64,000 nt of DNA from Amblyornis subalaris (GCA_018881555.1 JACAXG010000002.1:21899183-21963182), one strand, 5' to 3'; positions 1 to 15,500 are shown, numbered from the stretch's first letter. Notes: generated from the sequence alone by a model not told the origin. Numbers and translations: made by a program.

Positions 1-325
1 GCTTATTTGGGGCAGGGCAGTGAGGAAACAGGGAGAGGACTGCTGAAACAGGAGACTCAGGAGGAATTCTGGTGAGGTCATCCAGGATGTCCTTTGGCAC
101 TATGGGGTACTAAACGCTACAGCTGCACTCCTCCTTGTTCCTGGCAAACACTGACTCCATCCTGCCCCTGCTGAGCAGCTAAGACTGACATCACCATGCC
201 CAAATTATCCACTGACACTCTTCATGTACATCCTGCCACCCACCCTGTCCTACTTATCAGGACAGAGTAGGTTAAATTTTCTCTGATCTGAAAAAAACCA
301 CCCCAAAACTTAGAGCTATTTTTAC

Positions 326-502
326 CTCACGCAGCTCAAACCAGAAGCTGGTTTCGTTGATGTGCAGAGGAGCTCTCCATTCTAGCTGGAAACTGGTATT
401 TCTGGGAATGATGTTGATAGGTGCAGATGGAGTCTCAAAAGTTTTTGCAATGACAGGGACACTTTCAGAAAACCAGTTCTCATCAGGATGAAAAGCAAGA
501 AC
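326..502 (-). CDS. ROS1: ROS1 exon 31 (end of FN3 repeat 7, start of FN3 repeat 8)
   Basis: Residues 1644-1702, 59 whole codons, phase 0 to 0. [14 protein letters not shown] and [13 protein letters not shown] align with human VLACHSEEMWCTES and ENTSLQFNWKAPL. Acceptor CTTACTAG, donor GTAAAA. It is the last ROS1 exon in the window; two longer open frames on both strands overlapping it are shadows. Confidence 0.93.
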
Positions 503-3500
503 CTAGTAAGGAAATGGATGAACTGCACAATACCGGACCAGTTGGAAATGCAGCTTTGCTTTAGCAGCTCCAAGTGTTTGGAAGACCAGCTCTTTTCAAA
601 CAAGACAGTGTTAAAGCAATACAGATACAGGTGTAGAAAAATTTTGAGCCTCACAGCTGTAGGGTTACACATCTTCAGGCTGGAAGTTCATGGCCTGGAG
701 TACCCTTCCTCAGAGCCTCTCCTTAGTTTCTCATCTCAGCTTTCTACCAAGACTCTTCTCCTTCTAGACCTTTGTTAAATGCCACGTGCTCTTACACAGA
801 CATGCAAATGTCACGTCACATATTAGGCAGTATTTTAGAACCACAAAAACATGGTCAGGAGGTGCCTTAGCATGCTGCCTTTCACTAAGCCACGGGCAAA
901 TATGACCTGTGTTTGGGTATGCATACTTGCATACACACATGCAGGAATTTAGGTATGTATGTATATATGCATATCTGTATGCTCCAAATTACACCATACA
1001 AATCATTAACAAAACCCCAAAATCAAATTAAGACCAGAACAGATCCCATCCTGCCATCAGCTGAATGTTCTCCCAGCTGTGTAAACCACTCTGGGACTAT
1101 TTGTGATACACAGTGCACATTCTGCAGACAACATGTTTACTTGTTTGCTTTTGAAAATGTCACTCTGAAGATAGACCTGCTGTCCAGATACATCATTTAC
1201 TATTTTTCTTTTAAGCCTTCATCTGTAAAAGGAGAAGCAGTACATTTTGTTCTTATGAATCCACATTGGACACTCTTATTTTTGCTTTACAGAAGAGCGG
1301 TCTAAAGATTTGCAGGTTAGTGAACAAACCAGTAAAACTACTTGCAGTTATACCTTGAATGAATTATTTGTTCCAGGCTGGAGCCCACTGACAGACCAGG
1401 CAAGCATCCCATTTGAAAATTCACTTTTTCGCAAAGGTATTGGTGGGACAGGAGGCAATAAATTGACAGAGATTTGGTAGCGGATGGATTCAAGAGGTCC
1501 ATTTGGCTTCAGAGGTTCACTCCAAGATATGTTGATGGTGGTGTCAGACAAAACTAATGTTTTAAGGGTATGAACTCCCTCTGGTACTGAAACAGAAAGA
1601 AAAATTAATCTTCCTCTAGACAAGTCAAGAAATGTCACCAAGAAAAGAAAAGAAGAGTGTAAGTGAGTGAATATGATTCATTTACGGTAATGAAACTCTA
1701 CACATGTAAAACTCATATTCTTGTATAGTCAGTCAGCTGCAGACAAGTTCAAAATATTTTGAGGGATTTTTTAGTATCTTCTTGGCTATCCTATCATGCA
1801 AGCAGACAAAAGAAAACTCAACCAACTAAACAAAAAAAAGCAGCTGCTGTCCTATACCTCTACATTTGTAGCCATATCACTGAATTCCTGCTCACTCTTA
1901 GTTTCTTAATCCGGGTCTCAGACGTGAGTTTAATATCATGCTTACTTGGAGATGCAGGCAAAAAAATACCTGTACACTATTCCAATTGGAAAGTCCTTTC
2001 TTTAACAGAAACTTCTGAAGGAAGAAAACCCAAAACTAAGCATTATTTGCCATCAATAGTCATATTGCTCAGAAATATGTGGTCTGGCTGAGCTGTGTAA
2101 GGAAGAAATGCTTGCTGGTCAGATGTCCATACCAACCCATTACTCACTAGTTGTTCTGGAAAAATCAATCCTTCCTTTGAAGCTTTATGATCACAGACTT
2201 TGTAATGGTATATGGCATGTCCCAACTCTGCATTAAAAATTCTTCATTTGCTATTGAACTGTCCAGATAGGTAAAAAGTTAACAAGTCACTATTTATGTT
2301 CCAAACATATCAGAATGATGAGTCCATGTGCTACAATTCATGTCCTAGTAGAAAGACCACAGATTATTTAATGAAATATGCAGAAACTAGACTAGGAAAG
2401 AAGACAAATTTCTCATTTTTCTAGCTAAAATATATGTGGAGTAAGACTGACACTCTGTGGCAAGAGCAATGCATTAATTTTTCTAAGTTGTCTTCCTCTT
2501 TTTTTCATTCCCTCTATCTTGCTATTTGACGGAAAGCATAGATTATTTCAAGCTTCTTTCACTTCATTACAGAATTGAGAGAAAGGCAGCAGGAATTTAC
2601 ACAGCTTCAGAGGTGTTAAATAGTGTACACACTTCAAGAGGCTCTAGCAGCATCTGATTACAATTTAAACTAGCAGTTACATTCATGAAATTGAGAACTT
2701 AAGTGTCAGGACACATATACCTTCTATTTACAGCTGGTTGGAAGTTTTTCAACAAATTGTGTAAAGCTCTGAATGTTGATACAAATACCTATTCAAAATA
2801 CTCAGGGTTTGTAGGCTGGGGTGGGGTGAGGGGATTTTTTTATTGGTTTGGTTTGTTTTTTGTCTAAGACTTGATTTCCCTCCAGATTTTTTGTTTTGCC
2901 CCAACTAGAGAAGCCTGTTCTGAGTTTCATGTTTCATTTTAACATGAGACTGAAAAATTCCTTTTCAGTGGAGCAATCCAGTCTCCCATTTCATATGCTA
3001 CCTTTATGTTTCATCACTGAAAGGGTGTACATTGCTGCAGGATGGCAGTTTACCATACAAAGAAGTAATTGTGTGAATTCTTGCCAAATCCCAATAGTAT
3101 TTAATCTTATCCAATCAATGTGTCACACAAATTTTATTTTACAGATGTGGAATCACATACAAAGAATTGAAATCTATGATTGTAGGCTAGATTTTTTTTT
3201 TTTGCCATAGAATCTGTAGGAAGATAGAATCATCAAAGTTGGAAGAGACCTTTCAGATCATTAAGTCCAACTGTCAACCAGCACACACACTGCAACTCCT
3301 AAACCACTACAACACTAAACCACATCACCCAGCACCAGACGCCTCTTAAACACCTCCAGGGATGGTGACTCCACCACCTCCCTGGGAAACCTATTCCAGT
3401 GCCTGATCATCCAAAGAGTGTAAAAAAGTTTTCTAATATCTAATCTGAATCTCCCATCTCAGCTTAAGGCCATTTCCTTTGGTGCTTTCACTGCAGGCAT

Positions 3501-6500
3501 GATAGAAGTGACAGGCTCACAGTATTCAGAGATCCACACAGGGTGAGAGCCTATTTGCTTGATGCTGCAGATGCTAAGAGATCTGACTTGATCAAAAAAA
3601 CCCAGCATAGCTGAAAGTAAATGTCCAAAGTACAGCATGTCAGGATTCCAAAGGAATAGTGGCAATATGCCTGCACCTCTTGTTTCACTTTCATTTGAAA
3701 GATGAAAAGAAGTTCCCTTAAACAGAGGTTTTCTTAAGGGGAAAAGTGTGACTGCTCCCAGGACAAAAACCGGGAAATCATCTGTGCATAAGAAAAGCCA
3801 GTGGCTGCTCACAGGTGATGCTCTGCTGTGGACAGTGGTGGCAAAAAGAGAGGTTACTTATTCTATGAATAAACCTTTGAAGAAACCACAGAGTACATCC
3901 CTAAGGAAAGAAGAAAGGGAATCAGGATGCCTGGCATGTACTTGTTGCCAGGTATTCTGGATAAAATGTTTTTTTGGGCACAGCTGATCACTAGGGGAAA
4001 GAGACGTTGAGGAAAGTAAGAAAAGTACGGTGGCAGCTGTCCTTGTTCCAATTCCAGTTATTTCAGCACCTTCTGAAGCAGCCAAAAGCCAAGGAGAGGT
4101 AAAGAGAGATAAGGGGAAACCTTAGGAGTCCTGCTGTGACTCCCTATTGCATATCCACACGCAGAGCTGCGCAGCCTGCATGGCTCTGTGTCAGCTACAG
4201 CCAGCCCTGATGCAGCTGGGCTAAGGGAGACAATTCCCAAGGGCCACGGGCTACTCTGCCTCTCAGTTTTACTCCCTTACCTGCTCTAAAAGAAGAACTG
4301 CTCCAACTCTGCAGGACAAGAGCCAGGCAGGAAAACTAGTAAAGATGGGGGCCATAGGATTCCCATATCCCAATGAGTTCAACACTAAGTATACTTAGGT
4401 ACCATCTCCTCAGTCTTTCCTGCAAAACACAGACATGCTGTCATGTGGACTTGGCTATAGTTCTAATTTGCTGAGTTAGGAATTAACAGAGGTGCCTGAT
4501 GGCTTTGCAAGTGACGAGTTTGTGTGGATCAAGCTGATACTGGCTGGTGACACCAGGCACAACAGAGCAAATCTGACACAACAGAAGAGCAAGCACTATG
4601 TATACAATGGGGAATAGCTGCCTCTCGTAATAGCTTTCCATGTTTTCAGCAAGTGAGTTCAGAAGAAGCACTCCAATTATTAGAAAATTATCTGAAGAGA
4701 AGCACAAAGGCAGCTCCTCATGAAGACAGGTACAAGTCTGCATGTGCAAAAATACACATGAAAAACAAGAAAAAGCACTGAGCAAAGTAGTTCCATTGGG
4801 TTGGGTTACAACATGTGCAAAAGCGTAACATGCATCTTTGGATGATCCTTTTCTTTCCGGAAGATGACAAGAGCTTCAGGGAAACCGGCACAGTAGCTGC
4901 CCCACAGGTAGAGTGAAGCAGGAAATGAGCAGAAGCATCTTCCTGCCCTGAGGTATTTACAAGCACAGGAGACATCTAGATCAGACTGCAGTATTCTCAA
5001 AGAACAAGGACTGAAATCGCACATCAAAATTCTTGAAATCAACTGAAAATGGGCTGTTGTCATTCAGGCCAAAAGTAAATTGAAGTGTTGTTTTTTCACC
5101 CTGGTTCGCAACAAAACAAATCTGCATTACTCTAAGAAACAGCAGTTATGAGAATGACATCAAGCCAAGGGAAAAAATCTTAATGATGAATGAATACATA
5201 ACACAGATATTTAAACATACATAACCACATGTACACTCAAATACAGCTTATTTAAAGATGTGGTCCAAGGCAGAAACTGCAACTGTTTAGCCACTTTTAA
5301 CCATAGTTTTTCTTTCCTTGGAAAGCCAATGAGCCAAAGCATTAAAGAATACATACATTTCTTATGAATCTTACAAATTCATCAAGTCTGCTTGCCAAAA
5401 CCTTGTGAAGATCTACACAGGTTACATTTTAAGCAGACTATTTGTCTGCTTTCAGATTTACAACCCAAACTTACATACACGTTTCTCTGAGATGAGAATT
5501 CTGTTCAAAATCAGAATAAAATATGAAACAAACCTCCGTACAGAGTTGTGCCAACTGTGCCTTCTCCCAAAGGCAGCACTTCCTCATCTGAATAGTAATT
5601 TTTCACTGCAACTTGTATGGAATAACTTGAAAATGGCTGTAGGTTGTCTAAGACAGCAATAGGACCCTGAAACTCCTGTAATTTGAAATCAGATGATAAG
5701 CATGCATTCTTAGGAAAGAGAGTTGTATGTCAACGTAATCATTTGTCAATGAAATGAGTTTAAAAAGTAATACAGTCGTGTTTTTGCGTTGTAATACACT
5801 TTAGTGTTTAAAGAAAATGTTAAAATCACAGTTTGGGTAATAGGTCCCTACAGAAAAGAAAGCACATATAAAAAAACAAGCTTAAGTGTAATACCCCACT
5901 GTTCAGAGGCTCGTATGCACACAGGAAATGGCAAAGTAAAAAAAAAAATGTAAGAAGAAAAAATTTTGTACGCAAATAGCACTATCAGAAAGCACAAAAA
6001 TACAAGTTATATGGTTGCTGGACAGTCTCAAGAGTTATTTCAACCGTTTAATATCTACCACAACTGCTCATGTGACAAACAGAAACTGAAGACCCATTTC
6101 AACAGGATTTTAGCCAAAGCATGTTGAAAAGTAGAGGAGTACTTGCACAAGTGAAAGCTCAGGAACCTACCACTTATCAAGTAGCAGAGAGAAAGGGGAA
6201 TTACTGTTAGGATGTAGAAATGGAAAAACTCAGTGACAGAAAGCTAGAGAATGGTTTGTAAAATTATTAGAAGTGGTATCACATTCCCTGTTCATATATG
6301 ATACTGCATGCATTTCTGTTTGAAATAGCCATACCAATGTGTTTTGCTGTAGAGCAGAGAAACAGTATCTCGAGTTCGTGCAGTTGTTAGTCATTGGTGT
6401 GGAAAACACCAGGTACGTTGGTGTAGGCTGGGATATGCCAGGGCATGGCTGCAGTGGTGTGACAGATGGCAAGCTTAATGTAAAACTGGTGTTAGTTGTA

Positions 6501-9500
6501 GCAAGGATAGTAGCCTTCTCAGTGTCTGGCAAGGAAATCAGGCATCTTTTATCTAGGAAAGACATCAAAAAATTTTTTTAAAAGTTAATTATGGCTGGAC
6601 CAATTCAAACTTGCATGGCATTCTACCACCATTCTTATGAGAAAGAACAACCACAAAGTATTCTTTCTGCTTTCACAAATACAAACAGAAGAAAATCCCA
6701 CCTGAAAGTACTTTATTTGATTACTTTCATGGACACAAAAATAGTGGTCATCAAAGAAACTCTCATTTATCTTTTATAAGATACAACTTTAATAAAGAAT
6801 TTAGGTTCTTCTTTAAGTAGAAAACGGAAATGCACATTGTAGTTGCTGTGTTATCAAGGTCAATACACAATGATGAGCCCAAACTTGCTTGTCACAGGAA
6901 AGACAGGTGTCTTTCTCTAGCAATTAAATGTTATCTGTTTTTTCTTCCAAAGAGCTTTCCATGTGTAAAGTAACAACAGGTAAGTAGAGACAAATTTGGG
7001 AGGTAGAGAAGGAGTCTATAGGGAGAAAACAATAGAAAACTACACTCTGACAGTTAACAAAAAGTACCAAAGGAAAATTCCTCTTCACTTGATGTACTTT
7101 CAAAACCAAAATAGATATATTAAATGGACATCCTGCTAAGAAGGAAAAAATTTAGGTGTGTGCACAGGGAAGAAGGTACAAGCACCAGTGTTTGCCCTTG
7201 GGCCAGAACAACTAATCTCATAGTCAAGACCTTTTCTCCCAAAATAAGCAACCCTGCCATTCCTATCAAAGTCAGGTTCATGCATAGAAGGGAAAAAGAC
7301 TAAAAAAGAGACTAAAAAAGTCTGTTCAACAGAAATAAATGTAAGGTTAAATCTTTGTCAATTTTATAGTTACCTAGAGTACTAAAACTCCCATGGGAAA
7401 AGTTCCAGGTGGGATAAAGAATTGAGTCATTTTCAGTATTAAAGGTTCTGTCATGCAGTTCCATAGAAATGTGTTTACCATGACAAAAAAATCCTTCACC
7501 ACATATTCAGTCCCCTTCCTCCTAACGCTGAAATCACTCTCACATAATCTGTGACAGGACAAAAATTTTCACTGACTACTTCTGATGTGTCAAATGATCA
7601 ACTGGCACCACGTCTCTGGATGCCAATTAAATAGGTTAGAATGAAAGGAAACTCTAGCAGTACTCCTTGCTCACACCACTAAAGCAATAAAAAGCATGTC
7701 AGTCAACCCAGATGGTCCTCACAAACATCATTTTTTCACATAAAAACCATTCGCTTTCAGTGCTGAGAACTTTCTATTTCTTATTTTAGTATATTCATTT
7801 ACTTTCATTTAAAAGTGTGTGAATAATTCTCTTTATTGCCCTCCTCCCCAAATGCCAAGGTTGTATATTCCTCCAAACATATTTGCAGCAGTCAATGTAA
7901 ATAAGAAAAGCTCTGTGGGGAACTCTGAGTAGAAATAATCCATTTGGACTGAAATTTGGTTCTTCCCTTTTTGCACCAGCTAAGCCTGGGGCTCTTACAG
8001 GAATCCCTATCCCTGGGGATAGGGAATGACACATTCTGTACCAGGGCCAAACCAGGCTCCTGCACCAATGCCAAGCCCACACTGATCTCATGAGAACAAA
8101 CATGCCCAAAGTCCTGGTAAGAATAGCCTGGGCATTGGTGAGAGCAGCTGCAGGCAGGAGTAGCTCTACCAGCTACTCAAAAGATTGTGAAATTTTTTTT
8201 TATTTCAAATAAGTCTGTCTTGTTAAAATATTCTCTTGCATATTTGTCAGTTTTTTATGCAAAACCTGAGTTCAAGAATTATTGTGAATATATTCATCAT
8301 GCTAGTAGCTGTTCTAAACCTCTGCATTTACAGAGATAATCCCTATAGATACCATGAATCCTAATTTTCTTTAAAAACTAATTTTTATTTCTTTAATTTT
8401 CATTCTACAATGGTTTGTTTAAAGTATTAGGAGTTCTAAGTGAAGCCTGGGTCTACTATAATGTAACCTGTAATTGTCTCTTGGGTAGTTCTTTATAAAT
8501 CACTTTAATAAGCAGAGTTCTTATCTCTTCGTCTTTGGAAGGACAGACCATTTTTTTCAGTTTTACATACTTGTGAACAAACTCAGACATTTGTGTCATA
8601 GCAGGGATCATTATCAAACTCTTGCTACTACACTAAGGAACATATTTGCTGTTTTTCTGTGCTGTAAAATGCACCACCTTTTCTGAATCTCCAGGTCTGA
8701 CACAACTTTGAAAATAATCATGGTTTGGCATTAACAAACAAGGGCAATATTCACCATCATGACCTTCCATGTGATCCAACACAAGCCCAGTTCTTATATT
8801 CGTCCTTTTAAAAATGTGCAAGTTGTTTCTCCCTAGAAGGTTCCTGAATCCCTGAAGCATACTCTACATAAATACACCTAGCAAAACCTGCAACTTAAAT
8901 ACATGCTCTGAAATAAATTGGTTACATTTACAAAACAACCCGAATCCCCTCTACCTGGATACAATTGTGCTGCTGAGCTGTAAGCTAAGACTTTCAGCGC
9001 ATGATTTGCTCTTTTGTGAAGAAAGTGTCTTCTGCTTTCCTTATTTGCTAGCCAAATTTCGGTGTATTCCTTTGTTTCAGTGGTCCAGTATATAAATTTT
9101 TTATCTGCAGTCAAGCTGCCAATTTTCTTACCTGTAGGAAAACATTGCATAGTTAAGTTTTATAATCAACCCTGAGCAAACAATTTTACAAGAGCAAACA
9201 GGTTCTTGTATTCACAGTGAGTCAATATGGGTGAGTATCTTGGCCATACTGTGTCCTCAAAGACCTCCCTTTGAAAAGAGATTTCTGATATTTTCCAGTA
9301 GGTCTCATAAAGCTGAGACACTGTCATTTCAGTTTGCAAGTATAGATTTGAAGGCTTTTTATTATCCATAATTGTGAGAACTGCAACTCAATTAAAAAAC
9401 ACAAGAAATAAAGCACAAAAGCAAGAGTTGTCTATAAAAACTTGGATCTTTTTCCCAAGATGAAAACCACTGTGATCTGCCATCTCCCAGGAAAAATTAA

Positions 9501-12500
9501 GACAGCTCCTCTGGTAACAGAACAGCTTTACCAGCACTCCTCCAGAACTCAGCTGAGTACCAAGCAACCAAGATAAACTGTTATTATTACAAGAACTGAA
9601 ACACAGTTTGTCGTACAAGACCCTACCTGCATGAAGTACCCTCCCCCCGTATTGAACTCTGCAATGCCGCTTTCAGGCATAACTTGGTATTGTACTTTTT
9701 CATCAAGATAAACTGCAATAGGTGCAGCTAATATGAAACCCTAGCAAAATAATGTGTTAATACTGTAAGTGAAGTCTACTGACAAGCGGCATTTGAGGCT
9801 GTAGCATCTCAATTGATTCACATCTTACTAGAATACATACTTGCGACAGTGAATACCCTCACAGTGCTCTTTCTCCTAGTTCGTATGAACAGGGTACACC
9901 ATTGGAAACACAGAACACAAGCATTTTGTCCATATTGACTATAGATGAATCAGTTTTACAAGTTCTTCATGAATGCTATTTTCAGAAATGAATATTGTTT
10001 GATGTAAGAGACAGCAAGAATCACAAACTACCTAGAAATATAACAGAGCACTCAGACCTTGAAAACTTGGTATTTTGGTAATTGTCCAGCAGTGGCAACC
10101 ATCCACATCTGAGGCCCATATTTCATCTCTTCCTCTGATAAAGAGCAGCTGGGGATTCTTGGAGTCAGACAGATCTATACTCATAGGTTTTCCTAGTTCT
10201 GCTTCTGACACGTTACAGGTGCAGTAGTTCCTCATCTGTTCTTCTACCAGTATGTGTCCCAAAATGTGGTGCACAGTGTTATTCAGAATATCGTAATAAA
10301 ACATGTGGCTGCCATTATCAAGCTCTTCCATCCAGTACAAGCGGCTATCAAACAAAATGCATTGCTTTCAGTAGAAAAACTTCAACCCGAGCAGTCTGCC
10401 CTAAATGCAGTTCTGTGAGAAACTAGTCACAAATCTCCCAAACACTTAAAACAAGGTAACTACAGCAGCATATTTGCAAAGTGATTCCAAGTGCAAAATG
10501 ACTATTTTTGTATAGAAGTTCAAAATAACTGAGTATTCTGGATTAAATGGTTACTGTAAAAAACTGTTGTCTGGTGCTGACTTTCATTTGCATTACTTCA
10601 ACAGAAGAACTATCAGTATTTAAGTATAATTTGAAATTTTTACTCAGACATCTTTTTAAAATAAGATATGTGCAAGCTCAAGTAGCAGTACTAGAGTACA
10701 ACTACATCCAAAAATTTCTGAGATTTACATAATGCCTTATGTACTATAAAAAGTCCTTTTTGGTCTGTAACAGTTGAAGATTTAATGAAAATCATGGTTA
10801 AAATTTGCTTTTAAAAAGTTATTGGTAATATTCACCTTACCTTAAGAATGGATACGACAGCAGAGAGGATACTGTTGAATTACTTTTGCCCAACTGCATA
10901 TTCAAGGCTTTTAGAGATTTTTTCTTGAGTTCAAGATCAATAACAAATATTTGAGTTTCATTTTGTGGTGTTTTCAGGGCAACAAAGAGATGTCTTGCAA
11001 TCCAGTCAACTGTGATGGCTGTGACATTGTGAAGATGTGCATCTTTGAAAAGCTTAAAAACAAAAACGAAAGAGAACAGAATTTTCCAACCTGATGTTAG
11101 GACATTATGAAATTCAATTTGTTTCTGAAAAAAAATGTCTACTTTGGAAGTAGAAGTCAAAATATAAAGAAATGCCATGGATTGGCAATATTTTTATGCA
11201 AATCAAAACTATTGTTTCACAAATAAAAATTGTTGCCTCCATATTGTTGAAATTAGAATTAAATGTAATGAAATTAAATTAAATGTGATACAAAATATAA
11301 ATTTCTTGTATTTAATAGTGTTAATTTTAAATTAAATATCTGATAAAATATCTTATCAACAAAGCAGATGTCAGTAAAACCATTTATGATTAATAGGACA
11401 ACTTTACCAAAGGCATAATCTGGGTCATTTTGACTTTTTCAAAATCATAGTTGGCCATAAAATATGCCAATAATGGCCACATATTTTCCTAGGTTCTCTC
11501 AAGTAAGGGAATGAACAAAGGAATACCTGAAACATTGAAGCATTCTGTATATTCAGAACAAAAAGAGAATCTTCAGCGATATGGTATGCTTTGCCATCAT
11601 TAGCAATGTAACAGATGTCCTTTACATTTGTCTTTGCTGAAAGTTCCCATATGGTATGATTACTGTCTATGTCAGTAAGAAACAAATTGTTGGCAGAAAT
11701 AGTTATAAGAGTTGGGACAGGGAAAAGATCTGGAAGGAAAAGGGCACAGCAGAATATACAAAAAACCATTTTAGATAATTACAGTCATTCATATGTAAAG
11801 CAACTACAAGATATAAATAAGTGATGTGCCTGAACTTATCATATTTGGTCATATGCCACAGTAAATAAATAAAATAATGAGATGCCCTCTTGTCATCACA
11901 ATCAAACTACTAAGATATTTTCGATGGCATTGTGGATGCTTACCTAACAAATTTAAGCATAGTAAAACAGATTTGCACATTTAATTATCTATAACAGCCA
12001 AACTAGAAATAGTCTATGATTGCTAGTAGATGTCTAACACTCCTGGTTACCTTTCACATTTTTACAACCTGATTAGAAATAGTTTATGATTTCCAGCAGT
12101 ATGCAGATTGCCTACTGTTCCATACTAGCCTGGAGTTGCTTAGAAAAGTTAATTTAGCATAGTTTTGGGGAAAGCCTTGAAATTCCTGAAATTTAGTCTA
12201 GTGATAAGGAATGTGTTAACCATTTCATGTCCTGAGCTGTAACTGTTTCCTCTGTGGTGTCTGCTGTATGCCACATGAAGTGTTGTAGGCTATTTATCAG
12301 ATTGCCAAATTTTTGTACCGTCGTTTTCACCAGCTATTGCACACAGACCATGAGATGGCAACTAAATCATCCATACCTGATGAGTTCCTCTCTGCCATAT
12401 CAGACAAAGGTCCTGGACCTACAGAGGTGAAGGCCTGCACCTGTGGGACAGGAGATTGATACTTACGTTAAGTAACAGCATAAATGACTGCATTAGAGAG

Positions 12501-15500
12501 CCTGTAGAGTCGTAGTTAGTGACAAAACCAGAAGACCCCATGGCTGTTCATTGAGGAACATAAATGTGTGCTTTGTTTGTCATAAGGCTGTGCTCTTCAG
12601 TTCAAAGACTACATTCAAGTTGGGACCGTGGCTAGGAAGAGAATTTTAAGCAGTGGCCCAGAGGGTGACGATCCAGGCTGAATCTAACAATTAGATCTTG
12701 AAGGACTCCAGACAGTCTTGTCTCCTTTCCCAGCCTGGAACAATTGCTACTGTTGGTTGACCTTGCCAAAATTATGTTCTCCCCTATCAGTACCTGGCCT
12801 ATTACATGCTCTCATGCTTTTAACTTGTCTTTCAAGCACATGCTCTGTGTGTTTCAAAACTTTTATCACAATGAAAATATGACTTCTTGACAAGTTTTGA
12901 ACTTTAAGTCTCTTTTTATGGAAGCCATGGGAGTCCTTGCGTTTCTCAAACTGCGGCTCTGTTCAAATGGCCTGTCACTCTCCACCAGATCAGTTAAATC
13001 TGTGTTTAACTTGCAGGTTTTAGCAGTGGCTCCAGGAGGCCTCTAGAAAAGTTTCTTTTGGGCTTCACTAAACTGGTACAATACTGCAGCATTTAGTGAA
13101 TATGATACACAGAAAGGTTAAGCTGGGTATCCGTGGATGAGCCAGCAAATCAGCAGTTCTACAGGCAGAAACTACAAGCTCTTGCCCCAAGCCAAATACT
13201 GTCTCCCAGGCAAGCACATCAAACTGCACAGATAACATCTACCATCCAGCATGAGATAAGCTTAGTAATTTTCCATACCTGAAACCTTACTGTGAGGTTG
13301 GGAAGCACATCCTTGAGAGAAAAATGCATCTGGGTGGGTTTCGTGTCACTTTCAGTCCACTCTGTTAAAGTGCTAGCAGTGCCACTCTGATTCAAGAGCT
13401 GATAGTAAACCCTGAACTGTGTTAATACTCCGTTGTCCCTTTCAGGTCTGTCCCACCTGAGCTCCACAAGGACTTTCCCATCACTTTCATGCAGGTTATT
13501 TTGTAACACGTATATTCTAGGGTTCCTGGGGACTGAAGGAACTGTATAAAAAAATAAAAGATAGAAAACACAGAACAAAATATTCCTATTAAAACACAAA
13601 CTCTACCTCATAATTAACTCTTAGATTTGAGCCTGACCTTTACAACCCCGGTGCTGACAGAGACAGGTGAGGTGTAAACGACAGAAGATCGTCTAAAACT
13701 TCGTGGTAATTCCTTTCTGGTGTGTGGCTGTCCAATTTTAACTTGCTTAGCCAAAAGAAATTGCTGTATAAACAGGAAAAAAATGTGATCCTGCGTTGAG
13801 ATTGGGAGATATCTATTTAGCCAGGTCCTGGAGGTAGCTATGGAAGTTCAAGAATTTTCATAACACAGAGTGTATTCTATCCCCTCTCCTATTCCCTTCA
13901 AAATCTACTACGTCTCATAAGCTTTCTCAGTGCTCCAGTCACTCAACACTGTATTTAAGCTAACTTTACTTTGGTGTGCATAAAAGCAAAGCTAAACACT
14001 GAAGCAAAATTAAAATGTTCATAAAATTTATTTAAAATCTTATAAGTGGTTAAGATATTACATGCAGTCTTTGGTGTTCATTTTAATGAATTCAGTTTCT
14101 CTTTCTTGCTCATAGTCATAGGCACATGGTGGATGTATTGTCATGCATTTTCTGTTCTGAATTCTATTACTGCAATTGTCTGCATTTATGTTTGCAATAG
14201 ATAATTGCCAAAGATACTCAGAAACATGTCCTTGCAACTCNGCCCACAGCTGACTAGCTCTGGAAGCTGCTCATCCTTCTCCAGGGTTTCACCTGCTGAC
14301 ATTGAGCTGCTCCCAGTATGCATAACATGTGAGGAATGGGATTTAAAATTTCGGTACCTCCTTCAGGAGCTCGAAGGGATACAGATGTCATTGGTGCCTT
14401 CCCCCAGTATGTGTATGGAGTCACGGTAAAATCAAAAAGTGCAAATGGTTCCAGCCAATCCACTCGGTAGGATGGCACTGTCAGGTTACGGGGATGGAGG
14501 CATCCTTCACTCTCCAGAGACTGTGAATTAAATAAAATAGAACAAAGTAAAGCAAGACTTTTTTCCTGCTCAGAAAGGCCTTCAGTTTTCCAAAATTCCC
14601 TCACCAAACTGGTCAACTACATCAAAAAAGAGCTCCTCTTCCTGTGAGTGGTTGTTGTTTCTCCAGCTACTGTGGCCCTGTAGTGATGTGCAGTAATGTG
14701 CAAGCAATCTGCCCTTCGAACTTAAAGTAAAGCTTGCCAAATGCACTCAAGTTAAGTGTGGAAGAAGGCTAGATTTCACATTCAGGCAAAGGCTGTCCCA
14801 CTGTCATCTCAGAGGACAGTTCTGTCTCTGAGTTACCGTGAGAGGTTTTTTCATGCATCTTTGAGCACTGTGAACTCTTTGCCTGGCTCTTCACACCCCA
14901 GCATAACTGAAGTGATGGAGAAACTGGACAACTTGCACTCTGTTTACAATTCAGTTTGGTTCTCAACCAATTTGTAAATGCTGGAGAAGAAACAAACTCT
15001 ATTTCTTTTTAAAAATAGATATATGAGCAAGTAGATGCAGTAAAACATAGATAATAGGGAGAGATTGCATCAATATCCTCACTTGTAGAGCTTTTGATCC
15101 CACGCAGTAAAAGACAGTTCCCCATTCCACCTTTGTGGAGGGACTCCAAGTGATGTGGAAGCTTGAGGAATTTCCTTTAATTCTGAAAGAAGACTCTGGC
15201 ACTGAATCTGGAATCACTTTTGGTGTAAAAGAAAAATTTCCTGTCCATAAACAGAACAAATAATAATAATCTAAAGAATCTGAGGAATAGGTAGACTATT
15301 CAAATGTGCCTTAAAACATTCAAGCAATTCCTGTAAATCATCATTAAATAGAAACAATGAATAACAACATCATGTATTCTTTTTATCCATACCCATACCA
15401 TCAGCTTTTATAATTGCACATTATCCAGGTATGTCCTGATATATTTATTAATAAGTAGCTCTTGTTCTTATCTTTTGTCAAATGACTAAAGAATTTCAAG

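Noticed and set aside
1..325. Search for the next ROS1 exon at the left edge
   Set aside because: No segment on the minus strand resembles the conserved continuation of FN3 8; this is intron.
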